In this document: positions 1 to 8,605 of the stretch, piece after piece
Layout of the letters: each line of letters starts with the position of its first letter
How positions within the stretch are numbered: position 1 is the stretch's first letter
From: Sedimentisphaerales bacterium
Lineage (GTDB): Bacteria > Planctomycetota > Phycisphaerae > Sedimentisphaerales > Anaerobacaceae
Direction of reading: 5' to 3'
DNA length: 64,000 bases
NCBI GenBank assembly: GCA_016927855.1
Contig: JAFGLV010000145.1
Coordinates: 1 to 64,000, forward strand
The notes under the pieces: model-generated
Database searches by the model: none
What the model was told of the DNA's origin: nothing
The model's input: only the letters and a program-made list of their open reading frames with translations
Translations under genes and position numbers: made by a program

Positions 1-486
1 ATCCTGAAAATGTGTGCCAATGCCGACGATGCGGCGGAACTAACCCAGGAGACGTTTGTCAAAGTTATTGAGAGCATAGAGAAGTTCAAGGGCCGGAGCA
101 GTTTCTACACGTGGCTGTTTCGCATTGGCGTCAATTTGACGCTGAACCACTGCCAAAGAAACGCGCGCCGGGCCACCCGCTCTCTGGACGCCGAAGAATC
201 GGAACTCGAGGGCCGGTCGCAGCAAGCCTTGAGAGAGTTTCTCAGCGACGGCAGTGCGGCCGATCCGGCCGATTTGGCCCAGAGCCGCGAATTGTGCGAT
301 CTGGCCAAGCAGGCGCTGTCGAAGCTCGATGAGCCGCAGCGCGCCGTGATGGTGCTCCGTGATATCGAAGGAATGGACTACGCGCAGATTGCCGACGTCC
401 TGAACGTTGAGCTGGGGACCGTTCGCAGCCGGCTCAGTCGGGCCAGGAGTCACCTGAGAGAGATTTTGGAGGCCATGCTGAAATGA
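1..486 (+). CDS. RNA polymerase ECF sigma factor (5' end outside window)
   Basis: Sigma-70 family factor of the ECF (group 4) type; it directs RNA polymerase to a dedicated regulon. The frame is open to the first base and the visible protein starts inside region 2 (DAAELTQETF, then FKGRSSFYTWLFRIGVN), so the true start lies upstream of the window. Region 4 with its helix-turn-helix is complete near the end (LDEPQRAVMVLRDIEGMDY followed by VELGTVRSRLSRARSHL). The stop codon overlaps the start of the next gene by 4 bp (ATGA), the normal arrangement for an ECF factor and its anti-sigma factor. The target promoters cannot be told from this window. Confidence 0.93.
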   Translation: MLKMCANADDAAELTQETFVKVIESIEKFKGRSSFYTWLFRIGVNLTLNHCQRNARRATRSLDAEESELEGRSQQALREFLSDGSAADPADLAQSRELCDLAKQALSKLDEPQRAVMVLRDIEGMDYAQIADVLNVELGTVRSRLSRARSHLREILEAMLK

Positions 487-1472
487 AGTCGAATCCCAAC
501 ATCGATGAGCTGCTGTGCAGTTTCATTGACGGAGAGCTGCCCCCCAGGCAGAAGACGGAAGTCCAGCGCATGGCGGCCCGCGACCCGGAGGTGGCCCAAC
601 GCCTCCGTCAACTACAGAATTGCAGTCATCTGGTCAGCGTCCTGCCCCGAGCCGAGGCGCCGGACGACATGATCGAGCAGATCAGGCTCTCGCTGGAGCG
701 AAGGACCCTGCTGGGCGAGCGTCCGATCTCTTCCAGTGGTCGAGCGGGTACCTGGCACCTGAGATTGCGCCACCTGACGGCGGTCGCGGCCATGCTCGTA
801 CTACTGGGTGTGCTCGGCCTGGTCGTCTACCAGATCGTCTCTCCGGTGCCGGCTACGACGGATTCATCAGGCCTGACGGCGGCGGGGGGCGCGGTAACGC
901 CACCTTCCTTGGATTCACCTCCGGTGATCGTCGCTTCCAACACGGGTTTCTCCGGGCGGCTGGAATTTCAGACCGCCGCCATGGCCCGTGCTCACTCGTT
1001 CATCAAGCGCGCTATCGACGAGCATGGTTTGGCAGAGGCGGTCGCGTCGGAGAGCTCCGACGGCAGGAGGAGGGTCTACCACATTACCTGTAGCCAGGAG
1101 GCACTCAGCGGCCTGGTGGCCGATCTGAACGAAGTCTGGCGTAACTCCGAGTCCAGCACGCTGGTAGTGGAGACGGGTCGCTTTGCCGAGTCGGTGGTGG
1201 TCAAGCCGGTGACCCTGCAGCAAACGGCCAAGATTGTCGGTCAGGAGAGCACCGACGCCTGTGTCGAGGTGGCCAAGCTGGAGAAGCTCGCGCAAGAGAT
1301 GCCGGGACAGAACCTCCTGGCCGCCGTCGACGGGAGCTTGGAAGCGATAGTGCCTGCGCCGGCGCTGCCGAGACCGGTGATGACGGATTCGCGCCCTCGG
1401 ACAGTTCCGCCTGCGCCGGAAGGAGCGATTCAGACGAGCCTGAAGATCGTCCTGATTGACGCGGGCTTGTAG
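483..1472 (+). CDS. Anti-sigma factor, single-pass membrane protein
   Basis: A 329-residue protein translationally coupled to the ECF sigma gene. The first 80 residues are hydrophilic and resemble the sigma-binding domain of RseA/zf-HC2-type anti-sigma factors (DELLCSFIDGELPPRQ, then a helical stretch), but the usual HxxxCxxC zinc motif is not visible. One membrane segment lies at about residues 98-118. The remaining 210 residues would be extracytoplasmic and contain a region of about 100 residues that I do not recognise; it may be the signal-receiving part. The role is inferred from the gene pair, the N-terminal helix pattern and the single membrane segment. Confidence 0.8.
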   Translation: MKSNPNIDELLCSFIDGELPPRQKTEVQRMAARDPEVAQRLRQLQNCSHLVSVLPRAEAPDDMIEQIRLSLERRTLLGERPISSSGRAGTWHLRLRHLTAVAAMLVLLGVLGLVVYQIVSPVPATTDSSGLTAAGGAVTPPSLDSPPVIVASNTGFSGRLEFQTAAMARAHSFIKRAIDEHGLAEAVASESSDGRRRVYHITCSQEALSGLVADLNEVWRNSESSTLVVETGRFAESVVVKPVTLQQTAKIVGQESTDACVEVAKLEKLAQEMPGQNLLAAVDGSLEAIVPAPALPRPVMTDSRPRTVPPAPEGAIQTSLKIVLIDAGL

Positions 1473-1473
1473 A

Positions 1474-2031
1474 ATGCCCGAAGGCAAGGGAATGCTGCGA
1501 ATCGACGATTGTTGCCTGGTCGTTGTCGACGTTCAGGGCAAGCTCGCTCAACTGATGGTCGACAAAACGACCCTCTTCGAGAATATTCGCATCCTCATCC
1601 AGGCGGCCAAGATCCTCGATATCCCCATTCTGTGGTGCCAGCAGGTGCCGAACGCCCTGGGGCCGACGGCGCTTGAAATCGCGGAGCTTCTTGCCGACGC
1701 CGAACCGATCGATAAGGCCTGCTTCAGTTGCTGGGGCGCCGAGCCGTTTCGCGAACGACTCCAGGCGACCGGTCGCAAGCAGGTCCTGCTCTGTGGCATC
1801 GAGACCCACGTGTGCATCTACCAGACGGCTCTCGATCTGCTGACCCAGGATTACAGGCCCACCGTCGTCGCCGACGCGGTTTCCTCGCGGTCCCTGGAGA
1901 ACAGGCAAATCGCTCTGATGCGTCTGACTGCCGAAGGCATAGACATAGCCAGCACCGAAATGGTCCTCTTCGAACTGCTCCAGAGCGCCGAACACCCCCA
2001 ATTCAAAGCTATCGCGCGTTTGGTCAAGTAA
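1474..2031 (+). CDS. Isochorismatase-family cysteine hydrolase
   Basis: A 185-residue protein of the isochorismatase/YcaC family, which hydrolyses amide or vinyl-ether bonds with an Asp-Lys-Cys triad. The triad is visible with the start used here: D19 (VVVDVQ), K81 (DKACFS) and C114 (GIETHVCIYQTAL). Length is typical. The substrate cannot be read from sequence; YcaC-like members without a pathway context are common. The start at 1474 lies just after the anti-sigma stop; ATG 1492 (MLRIDD), preceded at very short spacing by AAGGGA, is an alternative. The gene follows the sigma/anti-sigma pair directly and may be co-transcribed, but a functional link is not evident. Confidence 0.88.
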   Translation: MPEGKGMLRIDDCCLVVVDVQGKLAQLMVDKTTLFENIRILIQAAKILDIPILWCQQVPNALGPTALEIAELLADAEPIDKACFSCWGAEPFRERLQATGRKQVLLCGIETHVCIYQTALDLLTQDYRPTVVADAVSSRSLENRQIALMRLTAEGIDIASTEMVLFELLQSAEHPQFKAIARLVK

Positions 2032-2063
2032 GACAGACAGGCTCTCCCGACCGTCGCGCCCTC

Positions 2064-2173
2064 TGTTTGTCATTCTGAATGGAGCGCAGCGTAATGAAGA
2101 ATCTGGCCCGCCATCGGGATGGCCGCCTTGTTCGATGCCCAGATGCTTCGGCTTCGCCTCAGCATGACAAACA
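2064..2173. repeat. Palindromic repeat, family 1 copy A
   Basis: A non-coding element of 110 bp with terminal inverted repeats: the left end (2064-2078) and the reverse complement of the right end (2159-2173) match at 14 of 15 bases (TGTTTGTCATTCTGA against TGTTTGTCATGCTGA). It contains an inner hairpin GCCATC-GG-GATGGC near 2110-2123. It shares GTCATTC-GA, GCGCAG and GAATCTGGC with the element at 47623-47716, so it is a dispersed family rather than a simple terminator. It separates the isochorismatase gene from the BlaI operator. Confidence 0.75.
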
Positions 2174-2222
2174 GGCGTGGTGAATGCTGGAAGGAATTTC
2201 TGCAGAATTCTTGTTTTTGTGC

Positions 2223-2267
2223 TTGCGTATTCTATTTATGTCGAATAGTATCGGGATAAATAGAATA
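2223..2267 (+). promoter_or_regulatory. Promoter and palindromic operator of the first BlaI-BlaR1 operon
   Basis: TATTCTATTTAT at 2228-2239 and ATAAATAGAATA at 2256-2267 form a perfect 12-bp inverted repeat with a 16-bp spacer. A third GAATA half-site lies between them at 2243-2247. A sigma-70-like promoter overlaps it: TTGCGT at 2223-2228, 17-bp spacer, TAGTAT at 2246-2251. A repressor bound here would cover the whole promoter, which fits autoregulation by the BlaI protein encoded immediately downstream. The site does not contain the TACA-N2-TGTA core of classical BlaI/MecI operators, so the assignment to this repressor is by position. Confidence 0.7.
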
Positions 2268-2279
2268 AGGAGCCATGAG

Positions 2280-2705
2280 ATGACGAAACCAGCCAGATCG
2301 CGGAAGGGCAGGCGAGCCAGAACGCCGGAGGAATTGACCGAAGCGGAGTGGGCCATCATGAAGGTCGTTTGGGAGAAGGAGCCCTGCACGGCCGGCACGG
2401 TCCAGGAAACGCTGGCCGGCAGCAAGGATTGGGCCTACAGCACCGTCAAGACGACGATGGACCGCATGGCGGAGAAGGGCTTCCTTGCCATCGAGAAGAT
2501 CCGCAACCTGCAACTGTTTCGCGCCAGCATCAGCGAGGTGCAGGCCAAGCGGGCGGAGTTTCGCAAGATGCTCAAGCGTGCCTTTGACGGGGCGCTGACC
2601 CCGATGATGCAATTCCTGATCGAGCACGAGGGGCTTTCCGCCGACGAAGCGTCGCAGTTGCGCCAGCTTGTGGACAAGACGGAAACCAAGAAGCGTGGTC
2701 GGTAA
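2280..2705 (+). CDS. BlaI/MecI-family transcriptional repressor
   Basis: A 141-residue winged-helix repressor. The family signature is clear: LTEAEWAIMKVVWEKEPCTA, then the recognition region WAYSTVKTTMDRMAEKGFL, then a C-terminal dimerisation region. Family repressors are inactivated by proteolysis when the partner BlaR1/MecR1 membrane protease is activated. The ATG at 2280 is preceded by AAGGAG (2267-2272) at 7-bp spacing; an in-frame start further upstream would lie inside the operator and is unlikely. The M56 gene follows 33 bp downstream. An arginine- and lysine-rich N-terminal tail of about 20 residues precedes the winged helix. Confidence 0.93.
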   Translation: MTKPARSRKGRRARTPEELTEAEWAIMKVVWEKEPCTAGTVQETLAGSKDWAYSTVKTTMDRMAEKGFLAIEKIRNLQLFRASISEVQAKRAEFRKMLKRAFDGALTPMMQFLIEHEGLSADEASQLRQLVDKTETKKRGR

Positions 2706-2738
2706 TCGAAACCGGGGATATGCGCGGAGGTTTCAACC

Positions 2739-5700
2739 ATGAATCAGCTCGTGATCTTCCTGAATGATAGCGGTAGGGCGTTCCGCGATTATGCCGGCGC
2801 CATGCTTGTGCAGACCGGCGCGCTGATGGCGGCACTGGCGCTCGTCGATCTGCTCATCCGCAAGCGCGTCCGAGCGTCCGTTCGCTATTGGCTGTGGATG
2901 CTCGTATTCGTCAAACTCGTCCTGCCGCCGACGCTGGCGCTACCGACCGGTGTTGGTTACTGGCTGGACGTCGAGACGCCTGCTGTTACGCCGGTCGCGG
3001 AAGAGCCTTTGCCCGTCGTGACGCCGCCGGTTTCTCCTCCCAGAGCAGTTTCACCGCTGCCGCGTGAGCCGATGGAGGTCTTGCCCGCGTCGCAGGTCTC
3101 CCCTGAGGCAATCGCGCCGACCGCAGCGGCCCCAGCGCTCACGTGGCAGGCGGTGGTCTTCGCCCTCTGGCTGGTTGGGCTCGTCGTATTCGGTCTGCTG
3201 CTCGTGCAACGTGCGTTCTTCGTGAGAGGTTTGATCGCCCAGAGCGACACGGCCGACGATGACCTGATGGAGACGCTGGAGCGATGCGCGCGGCAGATCG
3301 GCGTCGACCGAGGGATCGGACTGAGGGTGTCGCCCAACACGTTCAGCCCGGCCGTGTGCGGCCTGGTCCGGCCCACAATCCTGATCCCGGCTTCCCTGCT
3401 GGTGAGGCTCTCAGGTGAAAGCCTGCGGGCGGTCCTGATCCACGAGCTGGCCCACATCAAGCGCGGTGACCTGTGGGTGAACTTGGGCCAGACGCTCTTG
3501 CAGGTGGTCTACTTCTACAATCCGCTGGTCTGGGTGGCGCACGCGATCGTGCGGCGCGTCCGCGAGCAGGCGGTGGACGAGATGGTGCTCGTGGCTCTTG
3601 GCGCGGAGGCCAAGAGCTACAGCAAGACCCTGATTGACATTGCGGAGATGGCTTTCTTCCGAGCCAACCTGGCCTTACGCCTGATCGGCGTAGCCGAGTC
3701 GAAGAAGTCGTTAGAAGGAAGGATCAAACACATGTTGACCAGACCGATACCGAAGCGTGCGAGGATTGGATTCGCAGGGATCGCGGCGATTCTGATGACA
3801 GCGGCGGCACTGTTGCCGATGGCACGAGGGCAGAACAGCGAGCGTCGAAACGATGCTTCTGTCGCTCGCTTGCCCGGCGGTGTGACGGTTGAACTGCTGG
3901 GCGTTTGCAGTTGGCCGGTGGGAGGCCGGCGCTGCTGGAGGCCGGATGGAACGAAGCTCTCCGATGAGATCTATGCGGCCAAATCGAACACGCACCCTGG
4001 GCCGGGCGACTACGGATTCATGGTGAAAGTAACCGGGCCAGAAGACCTCGATATCCGGTGGCGCACCATCGAAGGATCGACGGGTTGGGAAGGCTCCTGC
4101 CAGGTCGAGGATGCGCAGGGCAGTGTTCTGGAGAATGGCACCGCGGCGATCTCCGACATGGAAGCGGGAAGAACGTCCACCTCCATTCGCATCGGCGTTG
4201 CCACCGGCGCGTGGGGCACGATATCGACCCATGACGGCGGGAGCATGCGTATCGGCCGTGGAACCGGCGTCCTGTGGTCGCAGGCCTTCGCGGATTCCGA
4301 CCGTATACATATCATCGCGTCTACCCAATGGCGCAAAGACCGTGCCGAGAGGATTGTCGCGGTTGATCTGGAGGGCACAGTACATTCGGGCTGGTGTGGA
4401 TCCGTTGCCTCGGGAAACGTCGACCAGTTCACGGCCCGTTTCCGCGACCTCAAGCTTAGCCAGATCAAGGAGTTTCAATTCCAGGTGCGTCCGTACGAAT
4501 GGGCCGAGTTCCGCGGAGTTTCGCTGCGACCTGGAACGCGAACGAACGTGCAGGTGATAGCTGGGCTGACTGACGAGGCCGAATACGCTCACGCTGTCGT
4601 CGAGGAGGGTGTTGGTTTCGATGGCCTTGTCGTTGGGGATCCCAACTGCACGGCCGAACTGATCAAGTCCAAGTTGGGAGAGCCCGAAAGGGAGACCAAG
4701 AGCCGGGAGACCGGGTGGTGGCTCAGCTACAAGGGAAGCTATGGTTTGGACTTCTGGCTGCGTCTGGATACGAATATGCTGGCAGAGATACGTCTCAACC
4801 GAGGATTCAAGGGACCCCTTCGTTCGGGCATTTCCATGGCTTCCACGAAGACCGATGTGTTTCATGTCTATGGCCCGCCGTTGAAAGAGGAAACCGTCCT
4901 CGATCTGACCAAGCACTTCGGCGATCAGATACTCTACACCCGGGCGGGCCTGCGCGGCAGATCGGAAAACAGCAAGATCTTCTACGGACAAAACGGGCTG
5001 CTGTTCTGGTTTGAAGGGGAGCAGATTCTGCAGATCGTGATCCACCCGAAGCAACCGCAGGAGAGAGAGAATGCAGGTGGACTGGGATCAGGTCAGGCAG
5101 TCGATGTCGAGTGGCGCACCGCATCGGGGACGCGGCTGGCGGAACTGGGCAAGGCGCTGATGATCTGGGCCAATGACCATGATGACACGTTTCCGGATAG
5201 TCTCGAAGACCTGCGGTCGGAGGTCGATCAGGACACGCTACAGTGGCTCCGAGAGCACGTGCAATACGTCGGCAAAGGCATGAAGGCCACCGACTATCCA
5301 GGGGAGGTACTGGCCTATGACAAGACGATGATGGCGGACGGGAATGGGACAAACGTCCTGTACCTTGACGCGCACGTTGCCTTCGAGGATTCGCAGCGGC
5401 TTGAACAGATCGGCATGGCGTTGGCGAGCGAGCCATCCGAAGCAGAGCTGGTCGAATCGGCGACGCGCTTGTCCGATTTGGGCAAGGCGCTGCTGTTCTA
5501 TGCCAACGAACACGATGACAGACTGCCCGACAGTCTGATGGGTGTGAAGGAGTACAGCGGCGTGGGATTCGCCTGGCTGTACAGCAACGTGGCGTACCTC
5601 GGCAAAGGTGTGACCGTGGCGAACAACCCCGAGCGCCCGGTCGCTTACGACAAAACGCTCATCGAAAGCGGCACAGGTACGAACGTGTTGCACCTCAACA

Positions 5701-7700
5701 CTGCGGTAACGTTCGAGCACCCGGATCGATTGGCGGAGCTTGGCATCCGCCGCGACGTCCAATCGCCTCTGGCTGGGCGGGTCGAGTCCGCACGCCGGTT
5801 CGCGAACCTGGGCAAGGCGCTGCTAGTGTACGCGGTAGATCACGGAACGTTTCCTGACAGCCTCGATCAAATGACGTCCTATCTCCGTCCCGAAGATCTC
5901 GCATGGCTCAAGGCGAATACCGAATACGCAGGCCAGGGCAAGACGGAGCGTATGCCTCCCGACACCGTGATGGCCTACGACAAGACGCTGCTTGAAGGGA
6001 ACCTCGGCACCAACGTCCTGTATCTGGATTGCCACGTGGCCTTTGAGACTCCGGAGCAGCTCGAACGGGTTGGCCTCATTTCCAGGAAGAGCGCCATGCA
6101 GCGTCTCCGCTTTCTGGGGCTGGCCGCGATCATGTACGCGCATGAGCACGACAGTACACTCGCAGATGACCTGGGTTCGTTGAGGCCGTATACAGGTGAT
6201 GAAGCCAGGTTTGCCTGGATGCGAGACAACTTCGTGTATCTGGGTAAGGGGGCCAAGTTGGAAGTCCGGGATCCTGCGGATAAACCTCTGGCGTACTGGA
6301 GGACAGGCCCCGTCGATTCCGATGGCACCGCCGTGGTCTTCTTCGATGGTCACGTCGAGTTTGTCTCGCCCGAGAGGTTGGCACAGTTCGGTCTTTCGTC
6401 CATCCCGTTCGAGTCGGCATCTGTGGCGAATTCGCATGAAGGTGTCTGGATTACGTTCCTGCCGCGCAGTCCGATCCGGAGCTTAGCCGAGTATCACCAT
6501 GCGATTCAGGTCAGCCCCGTGCCGGCGCCCCCTGGGTACAGGTCTGTTCCCTTTCCCGCGTGTGATCTTGAAATTCGCCGGGCGGCCGACCAGCAACGAG
6601 TGGCAAGAATCTACTTCCCTGAGAGTGGCTGGACACCGTCCGGGCTGACGCCAGAAATGAGACGACGGATCGGAGAATTGCCCGACGGAGAATATCTTCT
6701 GGCCTTCTGCTATGGCAATGCTCGATGCTCCAACGCGGCCCGTCTGAGGCTCGATTCCCAATACGATCCAAGTGCCGAGCCAACGCTGAGCCTGGTTCCT
6801 TTGCCGGTGCCGCCGGGTGGGAGTCCTATGCTCCTTGGCATCCGCGCCGTCAGGCCGAGCCCCATCGATCCCGAACTCACGAACCAGGCGGTGGCCTTTC
6901 CCTCGCTCGTCGTCGATGGAACTGAGAGACGCCTGACCCAAATGGTGTGGGTTGGGCCGGTAGGCCCGCTTCGGCCGGGCCAGCAGGAGGTGCGGATTCT
7001 CCGCCTGAGCGAATACGAACCTACGATCGAGCCAGGACGCGCCCACAGTGCCAAGGCGCGCGTGGGCAAGTACGAGTCGGCACTTGTGCAGATACCGGCT
7101 GCCGACGATCTCGCCAGGCAATGGGACGAGGCGACGAAGAACCTGGCGCCTTACGAGCCACCGTCTGCGGTTTTGCAGGGCAAGGTGGTCGGAACGGATG
7201 GTCTTGCCGGCAGGGGCTATGAAGTGTGTCTGTTCGGCGACAAGGGTGAGCGCATCGTTGAAGTTGCCGCTGAAGACGGCTCTTACGATTTCGCCAATAT
7301 CCCTTCGGGCCCATACCAACTCATCTGCAATCCCAAGGGCCGAGGGCAGCCCTGTGTCACGATCAACTCGGTTACGGTCACAGCCGGTCAGTCCCGAGTG
7401 CTGAATGTCAGTCTCGAAGGACGCTACCGCCTGGCCGGGACGGTTGTTCGTGAAGACGGCAGCGCTGTAGCGAGAATGGATGTGACACTAACCTGCGAAG
7501 ACCCCGACGCTCAAGCCGAGTTCCAGGATTTTGTACTCACCGACGAGCAAGGGCGGTTTGAACTGGGCTCACCCTATTCGCAGGTCACTTACGTAGGCGT
7601 TAACGGCAGGAGAATCAGAGGCTCAATGCCACAGCTTTCGACGGTCCCCACAGGTCTGGATATCACCCTGCGTGACGACGGAAGAGGCGCTGCTCTGTAG
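2739..7700 (+). CDS. Giant BlaR1-type M56 metallopeptidase A with pseudopilin-like repeats
   Basis: A 1,653-residue membrane protease-receptor; BlaR1/MecR1 proteins have about 585-600 residues. GGAGG lies 8 bp before the ATG. The N-terminal M56 part has membrane segments near residues 22-40, 50-68, 135-155 and 343-363 and the zinc motif HELAH at 235-239 (LIHELAHIKRGD). After the fourth segment, where BlaR1 has its penicillin-binding domain, it carries a beta-rich region (about 380-790, with VTVELLGVC and FQFQVRPYEWAEF), four modules of about 100 residues (about 796-1220) each ending in a variant of VLYLDxHVAFE or FFDGHVEF, a further unknown region, and two carboxypeptidase-regulatory-like beta domains (about 1480-1640). 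No SxxK penicillin-binding signature was seen in the C-terminal part. By analogy it cleaves the upstream BlaI after sensing an extracytoplasmic signal; the ligand is unknown. Confidence 0.88.
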   Translation: MNQLVIFLNDSGRAFRDYAGAMLVQTGALMAALALVDLLIRKRVRASVRYWLWMLVFVKLVLPPTLALPTGVGYWLDVETPAVTPVAEEPLPVVTPPVSPPRAVSPLPREPMEVLPASQVSPEAIAPTAAAPALTWQAVVFALWLVGLVVFGLLLVQRAFFVRGLIAQSDTADDDLMETLERCARQIGVDRGIGLRVSPNTFSPAVCGLVRPTILIPASLLVRLSGESLRAVLIHELAHIKRGDLWVNLGQTLLQVVYFYNPLVWVAHAIVRRVREQAVDEMVLVALGAEAKSYSKTLIDIAEMAFFRANLALRLIGVAESKKSLEGRIKHMLTRPIPKRARIGFAGIAAILMTAAALLPMARGQNSERRNDASVARLPGGVTVELLGVCSWPVGGRRCWRPDGTKLSDEIYAAKSNTHPGPGDYGFMVKVTGPEDLDIRWRTIEGSTGWEGSCQVEDAQGSVLENGTAAISDMEAGRTSTSIRIGVATGAWGTISTHDGGSMRIGRGTGVLWSQAFADSDRIHIIASTQWRKDRAERIVAVDLEGTVHSGWCGSVASGNVDQFTARFRDLKLSQIKEFQFQVRPYEWAEFRGVSLRPGTRTNVQVIAGLTDEAEYAHAVVEEGVGFDGLVVGDPNCTAELIKSKLGEPERETKSRETGWWLSYKGSYGLDFWLRLDTNMLAEIRLNRGFKGPLRSGISMASTKTDVFHVYGPPLKEETVLDLTKHFGDQILYTRAGLRGRSENSKIFYGQNGLLFWFEGEQILQIVIHPKQPQERENAGGLGSGQAVDVEWRTASGTRLAELGKALMIWANDHDDTFPDSLEDLRSEVDQDTLQWLREHVQYVGKGMKATDYPGEVLAYDKTMMADGNGTNVLYLDAHVAFEDSQRLEQIGMALASEPSEAELVESATRLSDLGKALLFYANEHDDRLPDSLMGVKEYSGVGFAWLYSNVAYLGKGVTVANNPERPVAYDKTLIESGTGTNVLHLNTAVTFEHPDRLAELGIRRDVQSPLAGRVESARRFANLGKALLVYAVDHGTFPDSLDQMTSYLRPEDLAWLKANTEYAGQGKTERMPPDTVMAYDKTLLEGNLGTNVLYLDCHVAFETPEQLERVGLISRKSAMQRLRFLGLAAIMYAHEHDSTLADDLGSLRPYTGDEARFAWMRDNFVYLGKGAKLEVRDPADKPLAYWRTGPVDSDGTAVVFFDGHVEFVSPERLAQFGLSSIPFESASVANSHEGVWITFLPRSPIRSLAEYHHAIQVSPVPAPPGYRSVPFPACDLEIRRAADQQRVARIYFPESGWTPSGLTPEMRRRIGELPDGEYLLAFCYGNARCSNAARLRLDSQYDPSAEPTLSLVPLPVPPGGSPMLLGIRAVRPSPIDPELTNQAVAFPSLVVDGTERRLTQMVWVGPVGPLRPGQQEVRILRLSEYEPTIEPGRAHSAKARVGKYESALVQIPAADDLARQWDEATKNLAPYEPPSAVLQGKVVGTDGLAGRGYEVCLFGDKGERIVEVAAEDGSYDFANIPSGPYQLICNPKGRGQPCVTINSVTVTAGQSRVLNVSLEGRYRLAGTVVREDGSAVARMDVTLTCEDPDAQAEFQDFVLTDEQGRFELGSPYSQVTYVGVNGRRIRGSMPQLSTVPTGLDITLRDDGRGAAL

Positions 7701-7873
7701 CGCCGCCTTCTGGTTTAGAGTAGCGGAAGCCCGAGGAGTCGTTGGTTTGTCCGGAACTGGCCTTGTTGGCCGGTGAAGAAAGCGAGTGCCGCTCTTCGTT
7801 GCCGCTGCCTGAGGCCGACTCGAAGATGCCGCCCTGGAGATTACCGCAGGCGCCGGACCGCGACGTGCCGTTG

Positions 7874-8605
7874 TCAGGGGAGGCTCTGGACGGTCTTGAG
7901 CAGATAGTGGTACAGCGGGGCGGTCATGCCGAAGCCGGCCTTCAGGTCATCGACGAGCCGTGCGCTGAGGATGGCTTGGTCGATCTTGCGGTTGCAGGAG
8001 AGGTAGAAGCTCTTGTAGTTGTACCAGGTGCGGATGGGCTCAGGCTTGTCCTGGCCGCGCGGACGCTTGTACGTTTCACCCTCCAGAGCGAAGGGATCTT
8101 GCTTGTCGAACCACGCAACCGCTTTGAGGAAGGACTCGGGGTCATCGTCGATCTGGCGCCTGAACTGGGCCATGACGTCGGGAGCGGCGTCGTAGAAACC
8201 CAGGCCGTAGCGATACCAGGTCGCGTTGATCTCCAGGAAATAGCCGGCGGTGTAGCGTGCCCAATCCTTGCCCGGGCGCTTGAACACGATCCATGCGCAA
8301 TCCCGCAACGGGGACTTGTCTTCGGAGAACCGCGTGTCGCGGTAGATCCGCGAGATGGTCTTGTTCACCGCCGGTGCCACCTCGAACGACAGGTCGATTC
8401 CCAGCACGAAATCCGCCAGGTCCGTCACGAGGTCACGCAGAGGATTCAGCAGGTGTTGCTCGTACTCGCGGCGATGAGCCTCGAACCAGGTCTTGTCGTT
8501 GTGCGTGCGGATGTTCTTGAGGAAGGTAAAGCTCGCACGCGAGAAGCCTTGGAACTTCCTCTCGCCGCCTGTCACGTCCGTCTGTTTCATACGCGCTTTA
8601 GCCAT
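7874..8605 (-). CDS. DUF2461 family protein (TIGR02453)
   Basis: A 243-residue cytoplasmic protein of the DUF2461 family, whose biochemical function is not established. Recognisable features are the opening FSRASFTFLKNIRTHNDKTW with the following FEAHRREYE, the NKTISRIYRDTRFSEDKSPL segment and YTAGYFLEI. Length is typical. The ATG at 8605 overlaps the end of the upstream MarR-type regulator gene by 8 bp, so the two are one transcription unit; ATG 8590 (MKQTD) is an alternative start. The downstream end converges on the M56 gene with about 170 bp between them in which I see no strong terminator. Confidence 0.9.
   Translation of the reverse strand: MAKARMKQTDVTGGERKFQGFSRASFTFLKNIRTHNDKTWFEAHRREYEQHLLNPLRDLVTDLADFVLGIDLSFEVAPAVNKTISRIYRDTRFSEDKSPLRDCAWIVFKRPGKDWARYTAGYFLEINATWYRYGLGFYDAAPDVMAQFRRQIDDDPESFLKAVAWFDKQDPFALEGETYKRPRGQDKPEPIRTWYNYKSFYLSCNRKIDQAILSARLVDDLKAGFGMTAPLYHYLLKTVQSLP

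Noticed and set aside
2739-7700. True beta-lactam resistance operons
   Set aside because: BlaI-BlaR1 pairs are present, but no beta-lactamase or PBP2a gene is next to them and neither M56 protein shows a penicillin-binding domain; the hydrolase at 9997-11247 looks like an esterase or peptidase.
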